DNA of 64,000 nucleotides from Pseudocercospora fijiensis CIRAD86 (Eukaryota; Ascomycota; Dothideomycetes; Mycosphaerellales; Mycosphaerellaceae): positions 3,327,337 to 3,391,336 of the forward strand of contig NW_006921532.1 of the NCBI RefSeq assembly GCF_000340215.1. The letters run 5' to 3'. The notes beneath the pieces were generated by a model. The model had not been told where the DNA came from and ran no database searches. It saw only the letters and a program-made list of their open reading frames with translations. Below, in pieces: positions 10,031-21,264 of the stretch (within the stretch, counting starts at the first letter, position 1; every line of letters begins with the position of its first letter). The translations under genes and the position numbers were made by a program.

Positions 10031-13020
10031 ATGGCGACACCATTGTACATCAAGGGTTTGGCCGCGTCTGGTAAGTTCATCAGAGGCATGGCTCCACGTT
10101 ACAAGAACAGCTATAGCCCTTCGGTTGCGCATAACACTCAGTGGTTCTCCGCCGTGCTCACGGTCACCATTGCCTAGGCTATTGCTAATACTCCTGCCAT
10201 TCATCTAGGTCGGGATGCGCCTTTCCACGAGCTTGAGGCTCAGATGGCCAGCAGCGACAAGACAGAAATACGCCTTTCTGGTTCAGAAGCATCAGAGTTC
10301 ATCTCGAATCTGGCCGTAAAAGGGCAAAACGACCTTGCTGTGTACTCGATTCCATTCGACTGCCCTGACGCGATCGAGCATCACGTTTGTGACACTCCTG
10401 GCAGTTGCAACCACAGCATGCAATGTGGCGTTAACTCGACCATGTGGCGACCTACAATGGACCAGAAGATTGACCCAGCCACCGGTTCCTTCGCCTTGTT
10501 TTATGGGGCGCATCTTTCGGACGGCCTCGCGCAGCACCTGATCAATTTCATGGTCGAGGACACTGAGAATGTTCGCTCGCAGTTGTCGACACTTCTCCAG
10601 GCGTACGGTGACCTCATCGTGAAGAGATGGAAGAAAAAGCTAAGCGCGGACAAACGAGGCAGGATGCTCAGTGATGTTGCTCCTCGAATTTTTGGCAAAT
10701 GGCCGGTGAGTAACATCCACAACTTGCCCTTCAAAATTCAAGCTGCAATATGGGTACCCATACGCGCAGTCATCATAACTACGTGCAAAGAGAGGATTAA
10801 GAGCCCTTATTGACATCTCCACTTTTGCTGATAGGTGACCTTGACACGTTGCCCCAACGATGACTGCTACGACGAGCACTACGAGAGTTGGTCCGGCGGC
10901 GAGTGGCTTAGTCTGCGAGACCTTGCCAACGATCCCATGAAGCTTCTTTCCCTCCTTCACGTAAGAACCTCAAACAGCTCGATGTCATGGACAATCTTCG
11001 ACGTACATGCAGCCTGTAGAGCATGGGCAGCAGGCTACTTTCCAGCTTGGTACAATGAACATTGTGTGACAATGTGCGACGCTGGCTACGGAGAACTGTG
11101 TTCCTTTGACGTTGAAGCTACGCACAGATGGGCTATCGTTGGATTTCCGCGAGCATTTGTGACAATCCAAGCTCAGCATGAACTCATGTGCACACTCTTG
11201 CGAATTACTCACTCCATTGTCGATGAGTCCCCGCCAACAGGATCCACAACATGGAGTGCTCTTGTGACCAATGGACTTCGAGCTTCTGGGGGCGATGCTG
11301 CTTGGAGTTCCTACAAAAATCAGGCTTTCGCGTCTCCTGCGACTTTCAGTTCGAAACTGGTCCTTGACAAAGCAAGAACGCAATTTCGAATGATACAAGA
11401 TGAGTTCTGGCTCCTGCAGACGGATCCGAGATATTTCCAAGACCTGATACGTTCCAGGAGAATGACCATTGGTAATATTGCAATGGGCATGCGCCAAAGA
11501 GACCAGGAGGTTCAAGTTGGTGGACTGCTCATCGACGAGCTGATCACTCGCTTCCATCTATGGTACACCGTTGTCCAGGGTTGTGAGGAATTCCACAACG
11601 CTGTTGAGAGGCATGAGAATGGATGCAGACCTGGCGTCTTGCTTCCGTTGGAACTCAGTGCTTTGTTCACGCAGACTAGACATCTCATCACCTCTCGGCT
11701 TCGCAAGGCGAGGGACAGCTTTGTGAGAATCATGGGGCACACTGGTTGCGTTGAGGATCACGAGCACGACCAGTTGTTGACTTCAGGTGGCGCAATGCAG
11801 CTCGATATCAGAAAAGGCTTGGATCCCTACGCTCCCGCAGGCCGCTTGCAATGGCGAATGCAATGCCTCGCGGCAGATGCTACACATGGTCGGGAACCCA
11901 TGTATGGATACGCATACGTGCTCGATGCACTGATGCGAGAGGACAGAGAAGCAAAACTCATGGACAAGTCTATGCTTGATCTTCTCGGCGATTTCATGCT
12001 CCTGGACGACTTGCATCAGCTGTTCGGCAAAGCGCAGCTCGTCGCAGACCGACAGTGGCAGACTGTCTACTTCGACATTCCGCCCATATACAAGGCTAGC
12101 ACTTGTAGTGACTGGAGGATGTCCGATGATGAGTGCATGAAGCAAATGAGGCCTTTATTGGCAAAGTTTATTGAACTGCGTTGGCCAAAGGTACGTGGGA
12201 TACCCGGTCGTGCGTTTCTGCATGTGCCCTTAGTACCCGTGTCGTATGCTAACGTCTCGAATAGTCGCAAGAAACGAAAGATGTCGCTTGGCTCGAAAGA
12301 GCTATAGAATGCCGCCAGCGTCTTGGAGACCTTTGGAAAGGTATCAAGTCCCAACGAGCGCGCTTGGCACTGACTGGTTGCCGAGATCTTGCTGTCTCCG
12401 TTGCGACCTTTAAAGCGGCAATATCATACGATACTGAGCCGGAATATCTGACACTGGTCAATGAAGAACGCAAGCTATACGACCTTGAGCGTTCCCGGAT
12501 GGCTGCTGTCGCTAAAGCTGAACTGCTACAAGCTGAGGAGCAAGAAGCTGTATGGAAGTCTGCTCTCGAACATGGTCCAGTATGCCACAAGCAGACCAAA
12601 GCGAAAGCCAGGCGCGTAAATGGCATGACCCAGTCGTCCTCGAGCGATGAAAGCACGATCGAGCGCAGCTCACAACCTTCTTCTACCAACGAATCCTCCC
12701 ATGCCGAAACACACTTGCAGACGCTGAAGGTCAGGAAGGAGAGTCTTTCTGTCTTCCGAAAGATGTTCTCTCCTGCTGGAGCTCAAAGTGATACCCGATG
12801 GGTGCTCTTCGTCCAAGCAATGGTCGACGCTGGCTTTAAAGCAACAGAGGCCTCTGGTTCTGCAGTCAACTTCAGCAACGGCTCAGGTAGCATCTGCTTC
12901 CATAGACCCCACCCGGAACCAACCATCGATCATATCATGCTGCATAATATGGCTCGACGCTTGCAAAAGTGGTTTGGTTTCAGCTTAGAATCTTTTGTCG
13001 AGAGGAAGAACGAAGGCTGA
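10031..13020 (+). CDS. Large fungal protein with HicA-like C-terminal domain
   Basis: Four exons: 10031-10070, 10209-10705, 10835-12190 and 12265-13020, giving 882 residues in one continuous frame. The last intron has a textbook TGCTAAC branch point. I know no function. The N-terminal and middle parts (residues 1 to about 630) are soluble, with scattered Cys/His and Trp residues and no membrane segment. Residues 640-800 are charged and Ser-rich, probably coiled or disordered. The last 77 residues form a compact unit: W-x-x-F-x-x-A-M-x-x-A-G-F, then GSAVNF, then an F-H-R-P-H-P strand and R-R-L-x-x-W-F-G. That resembles the HicA mRNA-interferase/double-stranded-RNA-binding fold. In bacterial HicA the segment after the Gly-Ser pair carries the catalytic His; here it reads Ala-Val, so RNA binding rather than cleavage is the safer inference. 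The first exon (13 codons) is the least certain part. Confidence 0.75.
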
Positions 13021-13422
13021 TCGCATGCTCAAGCATTGCGTGGATACATTCAAGGTGGCTAGTTTGAGGTCGCTGAACAGGATGCAACATTCATGAGGAG
13101 CCAATGTCTGCGGCCAAGGATGAAAGGAATGTTCATTTCAAGTGTTCTGAAGAATGGGAAATGGCAGCGTGGGCGAAGACGAAGTGGCGACATGATGAGA
13201 TAGTCGCACTTAGGAGCGGAAGCGGCCTCGCACCAAGTCAAGACCAAATATTTTGTTGCGGGGAGAGTTATGTCGCCTGAGAATTAATCGATTGCGGGGC
13301 TAGAGACCCAATGTATCTACGTGAAGTGTAGACTGCAGCACATGCTAGACCTCGTCGTCGTTCGCGTGCCTTGCTCGCCAGTTCGTGCCATGGTGGCGTC
13401 GAATGTCTCCCAGGGCTCACGT
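13021..13422. other. Convergent intergenic region
   Basis: About 400 bp between the convergent HicA-like gene and GMC gene; it should hold both 3' ends. No other element seen. Confidence 0.5.
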
Positions 13423-15888
13423 TCAATCCGGAGATGGAGGATTGCCAGGCTGAGTTACGAAAGTCAGCATAATCATCTACGGTATTCCGAGCATGAACGG
13501 GATACTCACGGTCAGGACCCCGAGAAGGTTGCCAAAGGACCCAAGAATACCAGTCACACCGACGTTCGGATCGGCGACTCCTGCGACTGTGCCAATGATG
13601 TCGGATCCCAAAGTACCAATCGGTCCACTTCCCAGATCGAGGTTATCGAACGCACCGATCGGTCCAGGGCTATGTCCAAGCATCACGTCCGCGGCCTTCT
13701 CGCTGATCATATAGATGGGGATCGTAGGGTAGTAGCCAGGCAGCGTTGGCCAGACTGAATTGTCTACAACGCGAAGCCCATCGACTCCATAAACGCGGAA
13801 GTCACCATCTACCACTGCCAAAGGGTCATTCGGAGCGCCGATTTTGGCAGTGCAACCGCAGTGATGCCCCCAAGCGTAGTTCTTGACCCACTCCACAAGC
13901 GCAGCTCCCTGAAGCTCGTCTGGCGGTGTCTCGACTGTGAAGGTGCCATCGAGCCCAATGACATCGCGGAAGATATCACGACCGCGCTGAATACCTTCAG
14001 CAACGGCCTGTGCATCAAGATCGCCGCCGACCGCGAAGCTGTTGAATCGAATCACTGGCATATCAAGCGGGTTCGTGGAGCGAAGCGTCACTGTGCCAGC
14101 GTTGTTTCGCGACCGCACCTTCAAGACGACGTAAGTGAAGTGCTGAGCGTCCAGAACGGCTGCTTTCGAGTACCCTCGGTAGTAGCCTTGGAAGTATGCC
14201 GGGACGGCGACGATGAACACATCTGGTTTCGGATCGTCGTTCACTGATGAGCTGAAGGTGGTACCGATCGCCAGCCCGTTGGATGTGTAGGGGCCTTTAT
14301 CGATTGGGGTGAGTCCTCCTTGAAATTGCTGGAGGCATGGATCTGGACTTTCGTAGTTGTACTTGCAAGGAGCGAACAGCGAGAAAGGAACATCCGATTT
14401 GCCGACTACGCCAACCTCGTAACGATCCTGCAGATTGCGGCCAACGCCTGGAAGATTCACAATTGTAGGGATCCCGAATTGAGCGAGCTCATCTGCTGGT
14501 CCAATACCGCTGAGCTTAAGGAGTTCTTTCTAAGGCTATCAGCATGAATCAAAGCACAAGGTCGCGAAGTGAGGCGTACTCGGAGTCTCAAAGGTACCAC
14601 AGCTAACAACGACTTCTCTTCTGGCATAGGCGTAACCTGGTGTGCCTGACTGTCCTGTTGAGAGTGGCGAAGCAGAGTAAAGATACTGTCCATACAAATA
14701 TTGGACGCCAACAGCCCTTGGCTTGTGGCCGCTTCGGTCGATCAAGATCTTGGTTACGAAAGTATTGAGCTGAACGGTAAGTGGGTATCCCTCTTGTACG
14801 GTTTGTTTCACAAAGTCGACCGGGCCTGTCGTAAATCAGCTTGACTAGGAACGACAGAGCTGGAAGGTTTACCTGATCGTAAACCCGTTGTTGGGTTGAT
14901 GGAGATTGGTATCTGCCAAATGTTCACATCTTGATCACGCGAGCGACCAGGCGCATTCAAGTCTGTCGCGAGAATATGTGCAAGTCCAGTGGCCAGGTTC
15001 AGCACGCCATCGATCAGGCCCTTGCCCATTGCCTGAGCAGTGGCCGCCACAATGGCCGCCAACTTCAGATCTTGGGCAATCAATGTCAGTGGAGTAATAC
15101 CAATTTGAAGCCATCCTTTAAATCCGTGTCCGACAACCGAGCTCAGCTGGTACCGGCAATTTTCGAGCTTGATATAGTATTCTCTCATGACCTCAGCGTT
15201 CCACGAGGAGTTTCCAGTGATGGCTGCGATTTGGTCCCAGTCATCCATCCAAGGCGTTACCATTGCCATTGCATTCATCTGAGCGCTGCCGCCCAGAGCG
15301 CTGCCTCGAGGATAGTTGAGACCAATGGGCTGAGCACCGGCAGGTGGGCTCGGACCAGCGTAAGTACGGCCGTCGGGGAGGAGGTAGGTCCAGTTCCCAT
15401 ATGGGGGAGGGTATCCACTGTAAAGCGCATTGCCATACTTTGGATCATTCGGTATCCGGTATTGGAACTTCGGATCATTGTATTGATCACCTCTTGGGTA
15501 TGGGTGACGTTCGACATTGTACGCCTGTACTGCGTGTTGGTGATTGGCATCGATGATGCATCCCATTACTCTGACCTACCCACATCTGCTCCGGGAGCTC
15601 CGATGCTCGAGGATGAAAAGATGGAATCTGGGTATCCAAAAAGCCACTCGTGTCCTGGCCAGCTTCTATGAGCAGAACTTGGAAGCCAGCACGAGCAAGT
15701 CTGCATGCAAGTGGTGCACCACCAGGCCCACTTCCCACAACGATGTAGTCGTATATGCCTTGCTGATATGGACTTGAGCTCGAACCTTGACGCTTTTGGT
15801 GACCACGCTTCTCGCCATGCTTGTGTTCATGCGGTTTGACGAAAGTGACGGTCAAAAGAATGATCGACGAAAGATATCGCAGAAGCAT
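13423..15888 (-). CDS. Secreted GMC oxidoreductase (AA3-like flavoenzyme)
   Basis: Five exons: 15888-15580, 15524-14873, 14825-14580, 14525-13510 and 13449-13423; 749 residues. The N-terminus is a signal peptide (MLLRYLSSIILLTVTF). The FAD-binding motif VGSGPGGAPLACRLARAG lies at about residues 52-70, and the GMC signature with LGGSAQMNAM at about 150. The KLLKLSGIGP block is rebuilt exactly by the exon 3-4 splice, and NLPGVGRNLQDR follows. The catalytic region has the tandem His of WGHHCGC and ends in SEKAADV. Family members oxidise alcohols, sugars or choline-like substrates and pass electrons to O2 or quinones; the substrate here cannot be told. After SEKAADV a Gly/Pro/Ile-rich tail of about 65 residues follows, ending in a 9-codon exon. 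The tail is unusual for GMC proteins. Confidence 0.88.
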
Positions 15889-17907
15889 CCTCCCTCTAGG
15901 ACCGTCCGGTCGGACACGAAACGAGTGACTGAGAAGCGAAACCAGCGAAAACGAGTGACAAGAGTGAACTCTCTTTACGAGTCCAGGAGTGAAGTCTGAC
16001 TATAGAGATGGATGCAGGTGTAAAGGACAAGACCTAAACGGAGGAACGAACATTGAGTGTTCCGGCGTCGGCCAATGCAGCGAGCGACAGGATAGAGCAG
16101 CGATCAGGATAGAATGATGGTGATCACTATAAGACCAAACCTCGTATACGTATAGACACTGCCAGTCTGCCACGCGCGGTGACAGGGTGCGTGAGTGGGA
16201 GATCCTGGTTACATGTATGTCACTTGAACCAAGCTTCATTAAACTGTAACGTTACAAGGCAGATGGCAAACTTTGGGGACCAACCAACCATGCAGGCAAG
16301 AGAGCGAGCGCCAGATCTCTTATCACCGAGCAGGACATTTTTGGAATCTTAGGAAGGATCGTTTGTCACATGCAACCAGTCGGCTTCTTGGTCGATCATT
16401 ACGGAGCTGTTGCCTGTTCTGACCAATTCTTGTAGCTGGCATCATCGCTTGACTTGCCCCTCCATCTTCTATGCTTCAGCAAGATCTGTCATTCTGTCTC
16501 TCGCATTCTGGAGAATGGAGTAGGTATAGTTGAGGTCCGGTCGTCGACAAGTTCATTTATAGATTAGTCGTGTCAGAGATTGATTGTTCGTGGATCTTGG
16601 TCTTCCATCAACTCGTCCCCGTTTCCTGCGTAAGACCATATTATTGCAGAATGTCTTCTGCTTCCATTGCTTCGGCGCTTTGCTGTGCATCGTCATCTTA
16701 ATTGAAAGGACAAGAGTGGAGGCCTCTCTGTAACGTACGACTGTCAATCACTTCTGGCTACAATAGGAATTGCCTTGCCTGTGTAACCATTCATTTCGCG
16801 CAGTGCTTCGTCAGGACAGGCACTGGCGAACTGGCGAGGTCCCAAAGCCGTGATAGGCTTCCGAAACTCTGGATGCGCATCATGGCTGTCCTTAGAAGAT
16901 ACTAGTGCTGCTGCAGAGACCTTGCCGTGGTCTGGCAATTCTCAAGACATATTTCAAATTGGCTGTCAGCCGAAGCCAATAATCTCAGACGGACAACACA
17001 GAAAGCCGATCCGATCCAAGCTCCAAGCTTGCAGAATCCTCACGAGACCAGTCGAATTGACTTGTAAGATAACAGTGGGTTCCGAAAATAGAGTCAAACT
17101 GGCCTCCAAGTCGTCGTAAGTCGTAAGTGATCGATGTGTCCGCCCTTGGGACTACGTTTTCCCCCGTCTCGAAGCGATTCGGGAGATGTATGGACAGTCG
17201 CAAACCAGTAATTGTTGCAACAGTCTGTCAACTATGAGGCGCCATATACCACAGGTCTTCTCGCTGATGTTCAACCTGTCACGAATGAAGATATAGCTTG
17301 ACGCAGTAGGGTATCAGGAATCTGAATCCAGGGGTCAGGATTTCTGCGCTCACGACGTAGTATACTGAACAGAGCTTACAAGTTCCAGCCTCGGTGCCTC
17401 GGGGAGACCATGATCCGTGTGGTGGTGTGCAAGTACACTGCTACCAGCGGGGGCGCATGTCTCGCGAGAGAAGGCCATCTCAGTTTCCAGGACATGCTAG
17501 CGTTGTGAGATCTATGGCTCCATGGTAGTGAAAAGGGCCTCATGGCTCAGGCACGCGTAGTTCGAGAGATGGGTTTCCCATAAACCTAATAGCCGGGCGC
17601 ACTCGTCACTCGTCGACATGGTGTCATGATGTCCGACGCGATGGGAGTCAGATCGAAGTACAGAGATGGATGTCGTTCGAGCCTTTGGTTGACGTTGTAA
17701 ATTCTGTGATCGCAGTCGTACAGTGGACTTCGATAATAGAAGGTGATGCATATGGGAGTGGGTGCGGTGTGTGGTGCGGGAGAAGAACGTTGGCCTCTGA
17801 GGAGCGGAGTGAGTGGGGCTCTCCCGAAACTCAGTCAAATGTGAATGTGAATGTGAATGTGAATCTCTCGCATTCACGATGGGATTGCTACTCCCTCCCC
17901 GCCGCCA
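15889..17907. other. Gene-free stretch with hexamer microsatellite
   Basis: Two kilobases between the GMC and ATP10 starts, which are divergent. No credible gene. A GTGAAT hexamer repeat lies at about 17838-17863, just upstream of ATP10. Confidence 0.5.
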
Positions 17908-19014
17908 ATGGTATTGAAAGCACCATCGCAGCTTGCATTACGCTCGCTACGTGCGATTGTCTTTCAGGAACAGCTCGCATTTCGTGTGGCCTCCCGACGA
18001 CACTATGACTCCACGCCGGAGCGACCTTCTCCTCCACCTCCACGTCCTCACGTAGCAGCTTCGTCTTCTCCGCTGGTAGCTCGGCGCTTAGCAGATTCGC
18101 AACCTGGATTTCTCAAGCGTGGAAAGTCCGACGATGATGAAGAGTTCGAACCGCAGCCTCTGTCACGGCCCATCGGCATGCCCGTGCCTCCACGGCCTGG
18201 AGACAACATGGGCGTTGATTCACGCTCACTCAGCCAGAAACGGAGTGATTTCGTGAATTACGAAAAGCATTTGGAACGCAGACGAAAGATGACGCAGCAG
18301 ATGTCGAAGCCGTATTTCAGAGATTGGAGCAACCTGCGGTTCTACAAGGGCAAGATCTTTCGGAGCAATGAGCGCTTATTTAGAGCGGATGTCAGTCTAT
18401 GGTTTCCAAACTTCTACGGCAAGACGCTTCGTAGCGATCTGCAGAAAGGCGATCCAAAGGACGGCTATGGCGGCTTCGGGAGGGACACCTGTGATGTGAT
18501 GGAGGGCAAAGTGTCGTTGGTTAGCATCGTCTCAAGCACGTGGGCGCAGGGTCAGGTTGAGACTTTCATATCGAAAGAGCAGAATCCGGAGCTGCATCAT
18601 GTTTTGCATCAAAACCAGGACCTCGTCCAGCAGGTATGGATCAACTGCGAGGAAAATATTCTCCGGTGGTGGCTGTTGCAGGCTTTCCAGGCTAATCTCA
18701 GGCGTGGGAGATCAAAAGCAGAGCAGCGCAAGTACTTCATGGTCCGTCGCGGCGTGGATGAAGACGTAAAAGAAGCTATTGGTATCTTGAACGACAAAGT
18801 GGGCTTCGTCTATCTAGTCGATGCAGATTGCAAGATCAGATGGGCTGGAAGCGCGGAGGCGGAGCCCAGTGAGCGAGAAAGCATGGTTAGGTGCATGCGA
18901 AAGCTGATACAGGAGACGAGAACACCACGGGCGCAACGAGTTGACACACGGAAGCAGCTACTCGATGCCGTTTCCGAAGTCACAGAGGAAACAGGCACTC
19001 CAGCCGTGACTTGA
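17908..19014 (+). CDS. ATP10: Mitochondrial ATP synthase assembly factor ATP10
   Basis: Intronless, 368 residues. The N-terminus is Arg/Ser/Leu-rich without acidic residues for the first 18 or so, as in a mitochondrial presequence, followed by a Pro-rich linker. The conserved ATP10 domain begins at about residue 133 (PYFRDWSNLRFYKGKIF). It contains ADVSLWFPNFYGKTL and, near the end, a thioredoxin-like GFVYLVDADCKIRWAGSAEAE. ATP10 acts in the inner membrane/matrix as a chaperone for subunit 6 during Fo assembly. Length is slightly above the yeast protein because of the linker. Start chosen as the first Met that preserves the presequence. Confidence 0.93.
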   Translation: MVLKAPSQLALRSLRAIVFQEQLAFRVASRRHYDSTPERPSPPPPRPHVAASSSPLVARRLADSQPGFLKRGKSDDDEEFEPQPLSRPIGMPVPPRPGDNMGVDSRSLSQKRSDFVNYEKHLERRRKMTQQMSKPYFRDWSNLRFYKGKIFRSNERLFRADVSLWFPNFYGKTLRSDLQKGDPKDGYGGFGRDTCDVMEGKVSLVSIVSSTWAQGQVETFISKEQNPELHHVLHQNQDLVQQVWINCEENILRWWLLQAFQANLRRGRSKAEQRKYFMVRRGVDEDVKEAIGILNDKVGFVYLVDADCKIRWAGSAEAEPSERESMVRCMRKLIQETRTPRAQRVDTRKQLLDAVSEVTEETGTPAVT

Positions 19015-21112
19015 CGAAGCTGTCATCGATGTCAGCGAAACCGCAAGGGCAAGCTTGCTGTCCTTCAAATGAGCTGTACCCTGACAGAAAGCGGTACCAT
19101 ATTCTGGATCTCGAAATCGCTTAATGTAGAAGATGCCTGTTCATAGGACTAGACAGATCTTCGTCCGAAGCCTGAATTCGAGTCCAGAAAGGCAAGGCTC
19201 TCTATCGATTGATCGTCATCTGCGGATCGATATTCCAGTATCTCGGCTGCCACCCTATTCAGTTGGGCACATTCAGCCCTGGCCGAGCACGATGATGAGG
19301 GCGTCTCTGACGAGCGACTTTGACTGCTAGCAGCCAAGGATACCGGCAGCTCCATTCTCGAACATGTGGTAGCGTTCGCTCATCAGAACTGGACACCATG
19401 AAGCGACGCAACAAAGGTACCATCAGTGCTTGCAATGCATGCGCAAGAGTCCATTGGTAGTCTGCACACACTGCTGGCGCGCAGCGATAGTTGGAGATGT
19501 GACTTTCCTGCACATTATTCGACGTATTAAGAACAGCGTGTGGCAGAGGGTGAATGGTCTGTCATGGCAAGAATAATATGCTCACACAATGCCACAAAGA
19601 TCGCGATAGTTCAAATCCGGTCGACTTGCTCCTAAACCAATCGCAACTCTGCCCAATATCACTGCAATTTGCTAAGATAATACGACCGGAACTGGAAGTT
19701 TCTGGTCTCAAAAAGTAGGTCAATCTTAATGCCTGAATCCCACCAACCGACCTAGCCCTCCAATTTGTTTGAAGTCTATACCTGTGGAAGTCGAAAATCA
19801 AAACTTCCCACTTCTCATCCTCCCGCTGGCTTCCTGTTCGTCATGGGTACAGACTGTTTGGAATTTCCGGAAGCAGCTGCTCATGAGTTTCAGACGCTGT
19901 CGCCACCAGCTTTGCTTAGGTCTCTCTGCGGGAATCGGAAAAACTATGGGGTCCGGTACTTTGAAGAATGATCTTGGACTCTGGATCTTAGACAGTCTCG
20001 CTCTGAGGATCGCGTCGTTGCTGATGCCGTTTGCTTGGTCGTAATCGTTATGGTCGCGTAGACAATTCTCGAAATACTTCTCCGAGCCTTCGTCCCGTAG
20101 ACTTCCGGTTGTAAGGATTGAGAGTCGCTTTGAAGGTTGTCGTTTCATTCTGCTGGGTGGCGCACTCCTGCTGCGAACGGTGGAAACAGGGGTAAGGTAT
20201 TCTGGAGTGGCCATGGTGAATTGTATGCTACGCACATTGTCGCGTATAGAGAGTACGCGTTCTGTTGTTAAGAACAGGTGGAGTTGGTTGGTAGACTTCT
20301 AGGTTTCGACAAGGCTTAAAGTATGAGCGGCCAGGAATTAAAGTCAGTCTGACAACCAACTGTAATAAGCATCTGCAAGTTGTGCTATAGGAGACTATTA
20401 GGAGTTGGTTACGCGAATTATGGTGTCGTGTGTTGTCGTCGCAAGTGTTGCTGTACATGAAGATCAACTGAATCGTCTACTGAAATCTTGGAGCAGGTTT
20501 CAGCCTCGCTGGTGAGGCTGCTTCGTTGCTCGTTTAGAAGCACTAACTCGTTGCCGCATCCATCCGCCTTGGCGGCTTCCGACCTCACACATGTGTCTGT
20601 TCCCAGCCCAGCGAACAGATACTACTTTGTACAGTGTACTAGTGTTGTGGGTTTACAGCCCCTGAGAAATGGAGGTTGTGTACATCGTATATTATACTGG
20701 TGTACACCCATGGATACACATCGGGTATGCCCGAATACTAGGATATCCGAGCAATGTTAAGCAGCTTGGCGGGTTGTAGGCGGGATATCAGCGTATCCGA
20801 TAACTCCGCCTTTTGTATACACAATGAGCCCGCCTGAAAGGGTCGTATACATAGTGTATTATAGAGCGTGTACACCATCCACAGGTTGGTGGACCCCATC
20901 ACTACAGTGTACCACGAGTCGGTAAACCTGCCTTGCTTGCGAAAAGTGTTCATTCATTTCGTCCGGCGCTAAATTAAGCGAGGCTTGGCATACAGAATTC
21001 GATCAACACCCCTTGCTTACCAAGCTCCATACACCTTGCTTTAGTGTTCCATTTGAGCTCCTTGTTTCTAGCTTACTATTACAGCGTTGGTTGCGAGACA
21101 TTCATCCAATTG
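19015..21112. other. Mostly gene-free stretch
   Basis: Apart from the small hypothetical gene at 19798-20214, no gene is supported. A diverged direct repeat of about 30 bp (TA-rich, ending in GTGTACACC) is at about 20672-20708 and 20843-20878, and similar TA-rich words surround it. This may be an old transposon fragment. Confidence 0.4.
19798..20214 (-). CDS. Hypothetical basic protein
   Basis: A single open frame of 138 residues starting at a Met in good context (ACCATGGCC, 20214); an upstream in-frame Met lies at 20235. I do not recognise a family. The product is basic, with Ser/Arg/Pro-rich ends (SRSAPPSR, KRQPSKR) and a patch WWRQRLKL, and has no signal peptide or membrane segment. Codon usage looks ordinary, but there is no intron or neighbour evidence to confirm it. 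It may be a chance frame. Confidence 0.35.
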   Translation of the reverse strand: MATPEYLTPVSTVRSRSAPPSRMKRQPSKRLSILTTGSLRDEGSEKYFENCLRDHNDYDQANGISNDAILRARLSKIQSPRSFFKVPDPIVFPIPAERPKQSWWRQRLKLMSSCFRKFQTVCTHDEQEASGRMRSGKF

Positions 21113-21264
21113 GGGCGCGTGGTCTAGGTAAGCTTCACTCCGAGCAATTTACATGCATATACACCAACTAACATCGCCTAGTGGTATGATTCTTCCTTAG
21201 CAAGCTCTTGATATCTTCAATTCGGTCTTGGAAGAGGCCCTGGGTTCAATTCCCAGCGCGTCCA
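21113..21264 (+). tRNA. tRNA-Ala(AGC), split by a D-arm insertion and an anticodon intron
   Basis: The acceptor stem 21113-21119 (GGGCGCG) pairs over all 7 positions with 21257-21263 (CGCGTCC), including a G3:U70 wobble, the universal alanine identity signal; the discriminator is A21264. The T-arm is CTGGG-TTCAATT-CCCAG (21240-21256), containing a perfect B box. The anticodon stem CTTCC (21192-21196) pairs with GGAAG (21230-21234), with loop TTAGCA (21197-21202) giving anticodon AGC. A 26-nt intron (21203-21228) follows position 37, the normal place for eukaryotic tRNA introns. A TTTTT terminator lies at 21269-21273. The D-arm is interrupted after base 21127 by 54 nt; removing them restores TGGTCTAG-TGGT, an exact A box. 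Whether the gene is expressed is not knowable from sequence. Confidence 0.85.
21128..21181 (+). other. 54-nt spliceosomal-intron-like insertion in the tRNA D-arm
   Basis: The insert begins GTAAGC, contains CTAAC nine bases before its end and finishes CCTAG; flanking exon bases are TAG and TGG. These are donor, branch point and acceptor of the local protein-gene introns, in the right order and at the right total size. A CTAG occurs at both junctions, so a 4-bp target duplication is also possible. The 3' junction reads TCGCCTAGTGG, one mismatch from an A box. Confidence 0.8.

Noticed and set aside
14931..15671. Plus-strand frame of 246 codons
   Set aside because: Antisense shadow of the GMC oxidoreductase exon 2, whose frame is firmly supported by family motifs.
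19612..19630. AGTTCAAATCC, like a tRNA B box
   Set aside because: Flanking bases do not form a T-stem and no A box at the right distance.
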